A stretch of DNA of 64,000 nucleotides from Gymnothorax reevesii. Its lineage: Eukaryota > Chordata > Actinopteri > Anguilliformes > Muraenidae. Position 1 is the stretch's first letter. Each line of letters opens with the position of its first letter. The stretch spans positions 21,088,367 through 21,152,366 of the forward strand of contig CM056580.1 in NCBI GenBank assembly GCA_029721435.1, given 5' to 3'. A program made the translations under genes and the position numbers. Shown here in pieces: positions 44,939 to 57,241 of this stretch. The notes under the pieces were generated by a model that made no database searches, was not told the origin of the DNA, and worked only from the letters and a program-made list of their open reading frames with translations.

Positions 44939-47509
44939 CAGTGGTGGTTTCACACGGGGGCCTACAGGGGCCTGTGCCCCCCCGCTGATGTCCTGTGCCC
45001 CCGTGCTGGCCCCTGTGCTGACTGAACAATAAAATTATACTGTATATTTTTCACGATGATATGTGCTAGCGCTAACACCGGACCTAATGTCACTCAACAT
45101 TCTACACGGACTGATTAGAGTGACGCCCAAAGTGTGTTGGCTACCTGCGTTCGCGTTATGGGCTTTCACTGATCTCAATATTTTGGCTGGGATTTGAACA
45201 TGAGCGCGGCAACCAGCAAGAACAACCTGTTGCAAGAGACGAAAGTAAGCTAAACGACTGCATCTTATAAAGTAATTTGTTGTAGACTTGGCCGTGTTGG
45301 CCGTTCCCCATTTCGGCAGCGAAAGCTTGTTGTCAAGTTTGTAAATGTCTCTTGGAATTACGTTACGAATCACACTCAGCAAAGTACTTATGAAAAGTTC
45401 CACACGATGGTGTGATGTTAACCACTAACCTCATCTGACTTGGCTGTACCATTTATTAAAATAATAGCTAGGCTACATAAGGGATAAATAACGAGAAGGT
45501 TTGCATTCTACGGATTTAATGCACGACGCAGAGGCAAATAACCACCCGACGTGAAGCAGGTGGTTGCCTCCGCACAGTGCGTTAAAACCGTGGAATGCTC
45601 ACCTTCGAGTTGATTATCCGGCTTATTCTATGGTCATTTGCCAGCATTATCAAATCGCAGCATTCAGAAATTTTTGGTGAAAGTTTTGCACTTAAAAAAA
45701 AAAAGAGCCGGCAATCATTAAACAGGCATCGCGCCTTCTCATACCCAATACTATAGGCCCAGCTACATTGAACCAGCTATCTTAGTTCATCTTACGTTTA
45801 TGGAGAAAAAATTTTTTGCTCACGCTTACATCTATTTACCAGCTGATGGTTTGATAACGGATTCCATCTGAATTGGAGCTTATGCATAAAGCAACAATAC
45901 TTGCGATTTTGCAGACTGTAGCTAATTTACTACCCACAATTACAAAGAACTTACGACGGTTTCCGCAGTCAGCGAGCTGAAATCAGGCTGCTGGCGTAGC
46001 ACGTAGCTAGCGAACTGTCAGCAGTTGCTGATACATGAAGTGGACACGTTAGCTTCCTTTGTAACCGTATACAATTACAATCGTTTAATGAACAAAACCT
46101 GATAACTTCGCTCCTACAATATTTCCGGTCATTATTACTTGAGTACCTATAGTTAATCGCCCCGCAGGACGCAACTTTTATGTTGCCACCAAATTTACAG
46201 CTCGGTTTCTGTTGTACCCAGCCAAATACCAGGGTTAGGGTTACAAGTTGGCTAGTGGATGAATTTCGAATGGTGAAACTACCGTAGCCGAACTACCTGC
46301 GCAGTTCCACGATTTTAATGCATACCTGCCAGCCAATCAGAAAAAAGTATTCACCCTGACCATGGTATAAGAAGGAAAGTAATCAACAGCAGCATATCTG
46401 CCCTTGTTAAGAAGGGATGGTTATTTGTGAGATGAGATGTATGCATCGCCCTACATTTTTTTTTCCTCTAAGACTGTCATGAAACGAGGAAGGGATATCG
46501 TCATTTATTTTAAAAAAATGAATTACATGAAACCAAATAAATCGCTTATATGGCACTAGTTGCATAGTATTAGTGCAATTCACAAACCTATGATTATATT
46601 TCAGTTGACTGCAGCATTTTTCCAATTCATATTTTCAATCAATCACTCCACAGTAATATTGGCTTCCATAAATGGAAATGGCACATTGTGTCTGAGAGAG
46701 TGGAGGGTATATATGAATGTTTCGTGATTATGTTGATTACTTATTTCATTCTGATTACAGTAACTAGAACCAGTTGTTTTGTTTGTACTATTTTGTTACA
46801 TTTGTATGAATAAACACCTTTTCAAAACTAGCTTCAATCCACAGATAGCTTACTGTATATTCGTAATTTTGATTTATGTTGGACGAACTATCACTCCTCA
46901 ATTATCAGATCCTTCTAAGTAGCTCTGTCTGTCACTAATTAAAATCAGCATGACATGCACACCTGTGTGAGCTGCTATGTATTCAACCACTCGGCAGCAT
47001 ATTTTGTAAATAAGTGTGAAGACTGGACTCTCAAGTCAGCGGCCATGAATACAGACGAGTTTGTACAAATGTGCTGTGGTTCTGATAGGCCCAATAACTA
47101 ACGAGGAGTTTTGTTTTCTAAGAACGAGTCGCCTATTCTTAAGGGCATAAGCTGTTTGATTTGTCTGATGCTTCACACATTATGTTGTATTTCATTTTCC
47201 ATTTTTGATGGCCATCATTCAATGCATTTTTTCTTCAAGAAAAAATCTTCAGCATGATTTTATAGGCTAAAGCGAAATAGAAGTTTTTAATGTTTTAATA
47301 TCATTGTTGTTGCTTTTTAAAAGTATTTTTGGGCTTTTTGCCTTTATTCACACTGGAAAGTTTAGAGAGCCAAGAAGTGAGTGGTGTTGGAGCACGTCTC
47401 AGCTGTAGGACCTTGTCTAGGGCCATCATTGTTGTTTTAATGTGCCCCTCTGATTAAACAATGGCCCCACCTGGGCCCCCTCACTAAAATTTGTCTAGAA
47501 CAGCCACTG
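44939..47509. mobile_element. hAT-type element (2,571 bp), no transposase recognised
   Basis: A perfect 8-bp duplication GTCCTAAA lies at 44931-44938 and 47510-47517. Termini CAGTGGTGGTTTCACAC and (inverse of the right end) CAGTGGCTGTTCTAGACAAA share the hAT CAGTGG start. GGGGGCC-rich sequence just inside both ends is typical of a fish hAT group. Open frames inside (122 codons at 45035-45403 minus, 72 codons at 46407-46625 minus) show no BED finger or hAT dimerisation motif. It is probably non-autonomous. It lies inside the Kolobok-like element and is therefore younger. Confidence 0.93.
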
Positions 47510-48239
47510 GTCCTAAATATGCAAGAGTAAAATCAGGGTAAATTCTACAGAAGGTGTGTGAACATAAACCTCATTTGAAGGTAATTTTTTATACTCATTT
47601 GTAATTTGGATCCTTGGTGTAACTGTCCACGGTACCGGAACTTGCTGTCTGTAAAACCTGTATTGCAAGGGTTTGACTCTGTGGTTGTTATGACCGTTCG
47701 GTTACCAGCTGCTGCAAGTCAGTTTGCGTTCTGCCGTGCTAATTAAAAATGCTCCTGGTTAACTTATATGCAGCAATTCTGATCGGTGTGCTTGTGTTAC
47801 TTCGGTGAGCATCAATGTGGCAGTTTCATCATAAAGTTGCCCGATTGTAGCCACGACAGTTGAAGCTAACCGGAGAGGTGCTGTATGTGTCTGCAAAGTT
47901 GGGCTGAAAAGGCAGCAGTTAGACGAGACGTAGGTTTTGCAGAGCTTGGGATACCTGTTTGGGTTTGTTTACGGCTGCTTGTGATTGCTTCACTAATCCA
48001 TGACCGGGATCAGCCGAATACTTCACGAATATCTGGGCTATCTCTCTGATTCTACCGTGAAAGCAATCGCGAAACTTAGAAGCTCTAACATGTCTGGTAT
48101 AACAAACAATTTCTATTCACTTCCATGACATAATATCATCCCCCTTTGGAAATTGTTGGGGCTAATAAAAAGCCGAAAAAGGCAATGATTAAATTGGAAA
48201 TTCTTTCCTATAGAGGTGATCGGTTCGCTAGCTCCACAT

Positions 48240-48790
48240 AACTGTCCACGCTAACGGAACTTGCGGTCTGTAAAACCTTTCACATCGGACGTGAAATGAA
48301 TTTTTCGTGGGACAGATTACATTCAAAGTCAATGCAAAGACGCGAATACACGTGTTATGGGCGCATGAAGCAGTTTTCACACCGGACGCGAAAATGTATT
48401 TTTTGCGCAACAGATTACATTCAAAGTCAATTCAAAGACGCAAATAAATGCATTATCGGCACGTCAAGTCGCTTTCACACAGGACATGAAACAAATTTTT
48501 CAGATGACAGATTAGCTACATTCAAGTCAACGCAAAGACGGGAATACAGGTGTTACTGGCATGTGAAACAAATTTTTTGCGTGACAGATTACATTCAAAG
48601 TCAATGCAAAGACACAAATACACGCGTTATGGGCATGACAAGCCGCTTTCACACCAGACACGAAACAAATTTTTCGCGGGATTACGTTCAAAGTAAAGGC
48701 AAAGACAATGCATTGACTTTTAATGTAGTCTGTCGCGCAAAAAATTTGATGTGGGTCTGGTGTGAAAGCGGCTTATCGCGCCCATTTTCT
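48240..48790 (+). repeat. Degenerate ~90-bp tandem array inside the Kolobok-like element
   Basis: The unit contains TTTCACACCGGACGCGAAA, CAGATTACATTCAAAGTCAA, GCAAAGACGCGAATACACG and GTTATGGGC, repeated about five times, with a final inverted-sense piece (GTGTGAAAGCGGC). A related AACTGTCCACGGTACCGGAA segment lies at 47624 and again at 48239. The 191-codon frame at 48296-48871 is a translation of this array, not a gene. Confidence 0.8.
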
Positions 48791-49550
48791 GCAAGCAAAC
48801 GCTGGTCATTACCATGGGAAATGAACCATGAACCAGCAGGTCCTTATAATACACACCGAAGCAGTCCATAAGTTGTTGGTCCACTTTTTGCTGCTCCTCA
48901 CTGTCCATGTTTCCCTCTAAACTCAGACCCACCAGATTTCTACGGTCTCTGGGCTACACTTGCGTATGTCGACCCGTTCTACAAACGTGTCTGTATGGGG
49001 TGGATTTTAGCTTTCCCTCAATCCTAGCTATAGAGTAGAAACACCGGTGTACTCACCATTGTAGCCGTAGGTAGACAGCAAATTTGAGCTTGAGCTGCCA
49101 GACTTTTGTACTACGTCCTCCATTTTTGCCGTTGCATTTCTTAGAACCAGTTAATTTCATTAGATCTATACACATGTACTGCGTCTGATTGCGGAATTTG
49201 CCCGTCGATTCCTTCTCAGATGTCAGACGGGTCTCAGGTTCACTCTGGGGAGGCGAACCCGGAAAACTGCATTCTGTTGCCTCATCCCACCTAGATCCGC
49301 ACTCCACAGAGCTGGCCAGTCAGAAGAAAGTGGGCACACGGGGAGTGGGGGCCATAGCAGAAGAGCTACCCCAATGAGGCGTTTCAGGCAGAGACCACAA
49401 TGGACAACAAATGGGGTTTTTTGAGGATAGCAGTATGAGCTAAATTAGGACCCTGTTTTGAACTTTGAATGATCAGAAGTACTCTAGGGGAGTCCAAGAT
49501 CAAAATATAACCTTGGAAATATATACATATGTACAATAAGTGTCCTTTAA

Positions 49551-50289
49551 ACATCTAGAAAATCATGAATTGACATTGATATCAGACCATGACCTTGAGT
49601 AACAATGACAGTCGAACCAAAGGTGACAAGATTTCAGAAGGCCATTTCGAAAACACTGCTGTAGATAGCCACTTTCTTTCTATTAACTACATATAGGAAT
49701 TGTGGCAAACCACGGCATGGCCAAACCCTCAACCACGTCAGCACGCGTGCAACAGCCGATTGTCCCCACCCTCTCTCTCAGTGCTGAGCAGAGCTTCAGC
49801 ACCCTGGACAGCAGCCGGAGAGCCGACACCCACCCAGCACTCCCTAGACTGGCAGGACCCTCAGTTCGCACCAGCTGCAAGTCAAAAGGCTAGACAGGCC
49901 TAGAAAAAAGTGCACAAGGAAACATAGCTGTGCCTCATAATAATCAGAGCCAACCACGGCTTAAGGCAGAACCAACCATGGAGCCAGGAAGTAGAAGGAA
50001 GGCTGGCGAGAAGTGCAGATGTAAGGGCATTGACTAACTGTTCTCCTCTTTTTCCTTGAAGAGTCCGCTGGTGGAGAGACAGGGGGTTGAAGGAGAGATC
50101 TGCTACACACCTCCAGCCGCGCTGCCTGTCTCCCAAAATAGCAGAAAACTACCACTCTGTTTCCATTTTTTGTATTAAACTAATGTGCGCGTCTTATTCA
50201 CAACACAGCACTATTTGTGTTGTGTGCATACCAAAAAAATTATCGGCCTGTGGGCTGGCAGTAATTTTCAAATCCCTTTGCAATTGTAT
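49551..50289. other. Unassigned DNA
   Basis: GC-moderate, with short overlapping frames on both strands at 49683-50155, none recognised. Confidence 0.4.
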
Positions 50290-50339
50290 TCAGCTGGGAA
50301 AAAAAACAGCAAAGGCAAAATAAGTATTTAGTTGGGTTT

Positions 50340-50480
50340 TTTTTTTCCCTGCAACTTTGAAATGTGATGACAGCAACGTGTTCCAATGAAGTTGGGACGG
50401 GAAAAAGTTCACCGTTGTGTAACAACACTTCTCTTTTCAATAAAACTAAAAAGTCATTTTTGAGCTGAGGACAATGACTG
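50340..50480 (-). mobile_element. Mariner-family end fragment
   Basis: GCAACGTGTTCCAATGAAGT then TGGGACGGG, CACCGTTGTGTAACAACACT and GAGCTGAGGACAATGACTGT follow the 3' part of the same mariner family in inverse orientation. 50481-51181 is unassigned. Confidence 0.55.
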
Positions 50481-51181
50481 TTGGAATTTTGGCTCAGCAC
50501 TATCCTGCATCGGGAAGGCAGTATGTGTTGTTCCAAAATGCATGTGCCATATGGTATCTATTTTGTCATCACAAATGTGTGCGTTGCTCATATTCTGACC
50601 ACTGCGGTCATTAAAAATACCATGACACTCTTGAACAAGAGTGTGTGTTCCCCAGTGTCCTGGCTAAATTCCCACCTTGGTTCTTTCAACTTGCCGCCTA
50701 AACATCCCCTTATCTAATCGACATTTCCGACCTGTCAATCAAGTAAAGAGTAACTACCAATCAGATTGCCTTATCTCACTAAGGTCCTGCCAACCCGGGC
50801 AGCACCACCATATTGTCCCACAATCAATGCAGTCATTAGCTGTGTGTAATAAGTAAGGTGTCTGACTTTATCGAAAATGGTTTTAGATGCGCTTGAGGAA
50901 CGTGTAATACTGACAAAAGATACCCTGCCCGGCAACAGGGAGCTCAATTTATCCTTTTTTCAAGGCAAAAAATGCAGTTGAAACAGTGCTTGTGATGGAT
51001 TAAGGCATGTGAAAGGCCTCCCACGCAACTCAGTGTGAATGAGATCAACAAACACAAGGCTGTTTGCTCGAAGGTTAACAAAGGAAATTTTTTGCCATTT
51101 CGCCGTCACTAGTTAATTACCAACAATCTATGCATATGTCTTGCTGAGAAGACAGAATTACACCAATGGCATTATTGATGG

Positions 51182-51798
51182 TGTTATGGCCCCAATTTGT
51201 TATTACAATTTACAACACAACAGCAACAGCAAGGGATGACAGACAAAGTTTTGAAAACTTAAACACATTTAATTTTTAACAAAGACAATAACGACTAAAC
51301 TAATATTCTGACCAAGATTGAATACAAAAAAACAGAAATATTTACAGTTTCCTGGTGATGTGCTGGGTGAGAAAAAAAAAACTCAAACACAGGCAAAAAT
51401 CCACAAAAGAAACTTCACAGGTCTTGAACAGAAATGACAGGTCTGGTCGCACGTATCCTTCTTCTTGCAATTTCTCCTACTACTTTACTGTCTCAATTCT
51501 TTTCCTTATATACTCTTTTGCAGACCCCACCCGAATTTAGACCTCTTTTTTTTAATTTTCGGGGACTTGCCCCAGACATGTCCAGGACATGTCTAAACAT
51601 AGCTCCAGTCTGAGCTGAATTAAAAAAAAAGGTAAATACTGCCATCCAGTGGCCTATATTCACATTACAATGGATACAAAATAGTATTGTTTTTCCCCAG
51701 TGGACTTCTGCACACAATACCAGAGGGAGCTACATTCCAGTAGCTATTCTGCTGAGAACATGATCAATTCATGCCTCTCAGCACAGGCATTCGTAACA
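51182..51798 (-). mobile_element. Probable solo LTR, minus strand
   Basis: Ends TGTTATGG...CGTAACA (inverted TGTTA/TAACA). On the minus strand there is a good TATA box AGTATATAAGGA (~51516-51505) and a CA-ending right side. Flanks GATGG and CTTGA do not match, so the edges or age are uncertain. 51799-52340 is unassigned. Confidence 0.55.
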
Positions 51799-52340
51799 CT
51801 TGATAATATAAGACATTTAGCCAGTTGGTGAAGGATTTTATAGTAGCAAGTTGTAATCTGCTTAGAAACTTGAGAACGTGAGAAAAGTTGGCTTGGTAGC
51901 AAGCCAGCAAACTAGCTACAACCGCATTCAGAAAGTCAGTCACTTACCTGAAATGAGGTTATTTTGTCTTTGAAATTGGTTTGGAGGAAAACACCGATAT
52001 AACGAGCGTTAGATTAATTACTCGGGGATGTCTAATGTAGCTATTTTAAGGGTTAGCTGCATTGTGTAATATGATTGATTACAAACTCCAACTAGCATAT
52101 TGTCTGACTTATGGCTAACTGACTTTAGTCAGCATACTGGGTCAAATTGCATTTTTAGCTCAGTGATGGCAACAAAAGTATGAAAACTACTTAGTCTGTA
52201 CAATTGCTCTATTTTGCCTGGTTTGATCTCAATGAGCAGTTTATTTGGTGTTTGGCTTTTCTGCATCGATCGCCAGCACTTTGCGGTTACTCTTGTATCT
52301 CCACGCATTCGGTTAAAAGTTTTTATGTCATAGATATATC

Positions 52341-52760
52341 TGTAATGGCCGGTAGTGTAGGAGGCTAGGAGGAGCAAAAAGAGAGAACGTGAGCAGCGAG
52401 TAAACAGTACAAACACAGACCAAACGCCAGAACTCGGGCCTTCAGAGGACGTCCAATAGTCCGAACACCACAGGCAAAGCGAGAAAGAAAAAGGGAGAAG
52501 AAACTCCAAAAATCAGAGAATAGAAAGTCTTTCAAAACCTGACTAAAGATTTCTTCAGCTGTAGTGCGTGGCTAAACAAAGACACTCTTGCGAAGGAGGC
52601 GTGCCGGACTTCCTGCTTGTATAGATTCTGGGGAAGCGCCGCCCCAGCTCAATCAGCCAGCTGGATAAAGAATTCGATAGCCGAGGAAACGATATCGTCC
52701 CGGGACGAGAGCCACAAAGAAAAGTCCAAAACACACGCACAAACATCCAGAACCACGACA
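52341..52760 (-). mobile_element. Solo LTR (420 bp), perfect TSD
   Basis: On the minus strand it runs TGTCGTGG...GGCCATTACA, with perfect ATATC duplications (52336-52340 and 52761-52765). The interior has CTCGTCCCGGGACGATATCG and CCAGCTGGC, shared in order with the LTR at 11174-11686, and a TATA-like TCTATACAAG. It is a Gypsy-type LTR left after recombination. The overlapping open frames are incidental. 52766-53239 is unassigned. Confidence 0.87.
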
Positions 52761-53239
52761 ATATCCTTCCATGAAATATTTAATGCCTCCCTGGACGACT
52801 TTGCCGGATAAGTTGGATGCATTCGGTCAGAAACAAACGGCAATATTTTCAGGAATGCGCGAGAGGGAGTGGTGCTCAAACTTCTGCTGTGCTGTTGTCA
52901 ATGTGGAACTAAGCTGCATTGCATGTGGGGCATAGCAACAGTAACTAAGGGGGGCAAAGCTGGTAGGAGCAAGTCGGAAAGGTCCATTAGCTATGCAGTT
53001 TGTCTTTTTCCTCTCCACTTCATGGTGATGTGTGATGAGTGTTCTGGTGCAGAGTGGCAGCTATCACTTCATCTAGGAGGGTGGTGGAGAGAGGAGATTC
53101 CCCCATATGACTGTAAAACACTTTAAGCGTCTATGAGAAGGTGCTATATAAATGTAATATTAATTCATTCATTCACTCATATTTTGAGACCCTGGTCAAG
53201 TGTCTGGGTGTCTTGTCATTCCTGTATGTAAACTTGTGG

Positions 53240-53932
53240 TTTCTGTCAATCTCAAAGTGAATGGCTGGTCCAATCAAATTCAGTTTTGCTGTGTGCATTG
53301 GTTAGAAGAAACCTCCTTTTGAAAATGGACATGTAGCAATTTTTTGGTTTCCCTGAATTTCACGGAGAACGCATTGCATGCATTGGTGGAGGGTAGAGGA
53401 AGGTTCTGTTTGAAAATAGGTGGGCCAGAATTTTCAAAAGGACTGTCATGGCAGGCATTTTAAATTTGGTTTTGTCGATTTTGAGGAGAACAGATGATCA
53501 AAATACGATCAAATCTGATCAAATTCAAGTTTTCTGTGTGAATTAGAAGTGTGTAGACCAAGGTTCCCTCTAAAAACGTGCGCACTGCAATTTCAAAATG
53601 GCCGCCATGGCAGCCATCTTGAATTTGGTTTCCATCGATTTTGAGAATGGATGATCCAATCAAATTTGGTTTTGCTGTGTGTGTTCTGGGTGGGTAGAAG
53701 GCGGCATCTTTTGAAAATGGGTGCCCTGGGATTTTCAATGCGGCTGTCATGGAAGATTCATTAGGTTTTTGTCCATTTCAAGGACATTCATCTTGAATTT
53801 GTTGTGTATCTTGGGGTTGGGTAGAGGGAGGTCCCTTTGAAAATGGGCCCACAGCAATTTTCAATTATGGCAACTACAGCAGCTATCTTGAATTTGGTTT
53901 CAATTTCAAGGAAAATGGATGATCTGATTAAT
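53240..53932 (+). repeat. Degenerate tandem array (~130-190 bp unit)
   Basis: Phrases recur about four times: CATCTTGAATTTGGTTT, TCGATTTTGAGAA, GGATGATCCAATCAAAT, TTTTGCTGTGTGTG, GGGTAGAGG and CTTTTGAAAATGGG. Unit lengths vary through internal gaps. No coding potential is seen. Its right end is cut by a palindromic MITE. Confidence 0.72.
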
Positions 53933-53934
53933 CT

Positions 53935-54054
53935 GGGGTGCGTTTCCCGAAGTCACAGATGCTAACTTACAAGGTTCGACCCATTGAATGTGAATGGACA
54001 AACTATGTAAGTTGCTAACTTTGTTAGCAACTACGCTTTTGGGAAACGCGCCCC
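53935..54054. mobile_element. Palindromic MITE (120 bp)
   Basis: GGGGTGCGTTTCCCGAAG at the left and CTTTTGGGAAACGCGCCCC at the right are inverted. The inner parts (GATGCTAACTTACAAGG and GTAAGTTGCTAAC) also pair loosely. It is a small fish MITE family; target duplication is unclear. Confidence 0.82.
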
Positions 54055-54167
54055 TGATCAGATGATCTGCAGGAGGGTAGAGGTAAAAGTTCAGAGGAGT
54101 AGTTGTGTGCACATCTCATCCGAATTAGGCCCAGTGCTGGATTCACATGTAATTCAAGCAAAATAAG

Positions 54168-54273
54168 AAAAAAAATCTGCACACTGGATAAAAGCTCCCA
54201 AACCTTTATTAATGACATGCAATGTTTCGACCACTCACGGGGTCCTTTTAATCCAGTGTGCGGATTTTTCTTT
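54168..54273. repeat. Inverted repeat, possible Penelope-like tail
   Basis: AAAATCTGCACACTGGAT pairs with ATCCAGTGTGCGGATTTTTC across ~60 bp that includes AACCTTTATTAATGACATGC and ATGTTTCGACC. The GGTCGAAACAT phrase in inverse resembles Penelope-like element ends. Family call tentative. Confidence 0.5.
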
Positions 54274-55990
54274 ACTATTTCACTAGGGTAGAGGAAGATT
54301 CCTTTTGAAAAATTTTTTGTTTGATTTTTTCATCAAGCAAAGTGTCTGTTAGCCAAGTACAGAAATGTTATCAATGCTTCTTGCATTGCCCACTCGGGAA
54401 CTTATGCTCTCAATTTATGACAAGTTCTTCAACTGAACCATTGAGGGCATATGCCATGCCTCGTGTTCCTCTTGTTTTCTTCAATTCGGAGTTGGTATTA
54501 CTTTTGAATGAAAGATCGGGAGGACTAACCATGGACACATTTTTCAGTCTTTTCAGCTAATATTTAGTTACCAAGGGTCCCAATTGTTGTGGAGGGCACT
54601 CTTAACAATGAATAGATGAGTCTCATGTATTTGCATTGAATTGCTAGTGTGTGTTGTGATGAAACTGAAGAGCTACATACTTTCATTAAAAACACTTTTT
54701 ACAGAATTAATTTGCACTGTTTTGCATTCTCGATTTTTAATTGGGCCAAACAGTTTTTTTGTATCCAAAGAAAGATGTTTTAGAGACTCAGGGAAGTCGG
54801 CTGTGCAGTAGATTGTGTTTGGGAATATTGGGATTTGGAATTTTTGGATTTATCTTCTAACACAAGACTAGCAGCTCTAAATGCTGGGAAAGTGTTTCCA
54901 ATACAATCAATACACTAAACCTTAAGTTATATATTTTAAAGATATAGAACATGCATTATCTCATTAAAGATAAAATGCATATCATTGAACCACCAGCCCA
55001 AAACCCACCCTGAACTTTACCGGTTGCTTAATGACTCTCTGACCAAAAAATACTTTATTCAACCTTTCATTTGTTTACACATCAGAAACAATTACTCACT
55101 CCACAAAGGACCAGTGAAAACTCATGTACATAAATGCACGAACGCCTTCACCCGGGCCTTTGGGTAAACAAACAAAAGGATGAGCACAAGTACTTTCTAC
55201 ACACTGTGCAATGAAAGCTAAGGATATGTTTATCTCTGTGCTCTGTATAATTTGAACTGTCTGACCAAAAACACAAAAACATTAACATTATTTGGTCATT
55301 TCTTTTTACTGATCTACTGTCCTAGATGTATTGAATTAAATGTCACGAAAGGCACCGGAAAACAATAAAGGATATGATATAGCCAGCATCCTTTGACCTG
55401 AGATAGAGACAACTGAAAGACAATTAGTGGGGTAATTGTCCAACAAAATGCAGAGTGAACACGGTTCCGAAATTCTCACAAGTAAGAACTTTTCAAACAG
55501 CTAATCCAGACTCGAACTCAGAAAATTACAGATGGGGACATAGAACAGCAAACTGGCATTCTACGAGACAGAACCAAGACTCTCAGATTCTCATCAGCTA
55601 TTCAGCTTGAGCAGACACCGGCAGGACAAAGTCACGTGTGCTAACGCTACTTCAGACAGTGGGGTCCTTCCATCTTCTCAGTGATATCGAAATCAATGCC
55701 TAAATAAATATAAGTATGGAGTTAGAATGGTGATATTAATGTCGCATAAAATTACAGAACTCTGTAATATTTGTTTTAGCAAAAAATAGAAATTACAGCA
55801 GTCTCTAGGTTCTTCAAATTATTTTATTCCATCAAACAACTGCGGAACAGGCAAATATGAGGTCGACTAAGAACCAGGAGTATGAGCATGACCTCTACAT
55901 ACATTAGTTGAAAACACTGGAACTGAGGCTAACACGGCAGAGGGATGGACTGTGAATTAAAATTGAGCGGGGGGTGATTTCAATGATCAA
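54274..55990. other. Unassigned DNA
   Basis: AT-rich with short frames only; no repeat or exon recognised. Confidence 0.4.
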
Positions 55991-56115
55991 ACGTTTTCCT
56001 CTCAACTATTACCGACGTCAGAAAGGCTTATGTGCTCCGAGCGGCTTGATTCCCGACTCCGTGCTCTGTGTGACAGTCGGCATAGTAGAGTCTGTTCCCG
56101 CATAGCATCAACATG
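55991..56115 (+). promoter_or_regulatory. Candidate promoter and first exon ending in ATG|GTGAGT
   Basis: A CpG-containing patch has a CRE-like GACGTCAG at 56014-56021. Then comes untranslated-looking sequence ending CATCAACATG (ATG at 56113-56115) immediately followed by a strong splice donor GTGAGT. Some vertebrate genes place only the start codon in exon 1. If this is real, the gene would run rightward and its coding exons lie downstream, possibly outside the window. I could not find a matching second exon. It could also be chance. Confidence 0.38.
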
Positions 56116-57241
56116 GTGAGTATGCAGGGAAGGCTAGCGCTGGACGGACAACCACTCCGCTAACTAGCTGGCTATCTAGCCTGTGCCTGGTTGATGTATA
56201 GTTATTATACCCGCTTGGTAATACCGTAACGTTAGACTCTCTGGCTAGCATGTCAGAGCTAACCGGTGCATCATTAGAAATGTCAAACTATTGTCAACAG
56301 TGATAACAGGATTGACAACAGGAGTGGAAGAGTAGTGTTCAGGGCTTCGTGCTCATGTCATCGCTATTAGGTTGGCCAAGTCGTACCTGGCTAATTAGTT
56401 TTGCAGCGCAGTGTTAATGTATTTTCCTCGACTGTCTCTCCAACACCTAGCTAATCTGCGTTCTTTTTGTGGTTTGGATGTTTTCTGTGAAATATAATGG
56501 TCTATTTTGGTACGAGGCCAAACCTTTCGGAAGTGTTCTGACCGGCGCCGCTTTGGCTCGTGTGGAGGTGGAGGTGAGGGTCACCTGTATGACTTCAAGG
56601 TGAAATATGACCTCAGTTTGTCCTCCAGAACTAGCAGCCACATTTTCTGATTTGGTGATCATTAATTTTACGTTAGATAGCGTGGCCAATGTAACGATAA
56701 CGCTGCTACCGTTGAAAAGAATCTTCACATATTTGCATCTAAATCTTGATAATTTTTCTTCTTTGCCGGTGATGAGAATACTTACCACGTGTTATTTGTC
56801 GCTGTTGGTAGTGTGTCAGGTGGCCACTTATATATTATCAGCATTAGGTCTGTGGCCTCATCTTCCCCGAAGAGCTACAGTCCTAAAACAACTGGAGTTT
56901 GAATTATATTTTTGGCCTGGCCATTTATTATAGAACCTGGGCTCCTAACTGGTCCATTATATAACATGTTGTCTTTTGGGAAATGCACGATTCTATCGTT
57001 TTGTATGGAATGGAATTTGAAATATTCTATATAATCAGATGTGCTTTGCATAAGATTACTGCAAAACCGGTGGTTGACCTTAATGCCTTTGCGAAAACTA
57101 TATATTTTTTAGTTTAGATGGAGTTGAATATGAAAATGTTGGACATTCACTCAGTTTTTGTTATGGCTCTCTTCAAGTACTTCGGTTTTTTAGAAAAACA
57201 TCCTGTATGTTTTGATGACGGACAGACTCTCAGCTTTATTT
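56116..57241. other. Unassigned DNA (intron if the upstream exon is real)
   Basis: Open frames of 113 (56447-56788 minus) and 108 codons (56607-56933 plus) overlap and lack motifs. Confidence 0.4.

Larger units (their letters stand above)
43997..49546 (+). mobile_element. Kolobok-like DNA transposon carrying nested insertions
   Basis: The left end AGGGGACCTATTATGCT follows TTAA (43993-43996). The right end reads GTACAATAAGTGTCCT before TTAA (49547-49550), a diverged inverse of the left. The right 250 bp (GAGGCGTTTCAGGCAGAG, TCTAGGGGAGTCCAAGATCA, AAAATATAACCTTGGAAATA) are the usual 3' end of this fish family. TTAA duplication plus a THAP exon point to Kolobok. Total span is 5,550 bp, of which 2,571 are a nested hAT element. 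No transposase catalytic domain is recognised. Confidence 0.8.

Noticed and set aside
48296..48871. 191-codon plus-strand open frame
   Set aside because: It is a direct translation of the ~90-bp tandem array; the peptide repeats with the DNA unit.
56447..56933. Overlapping 108-113 codon frames
   Set aside because: They lie on opposite strands over the same bases, have no motifs and no coding signature.
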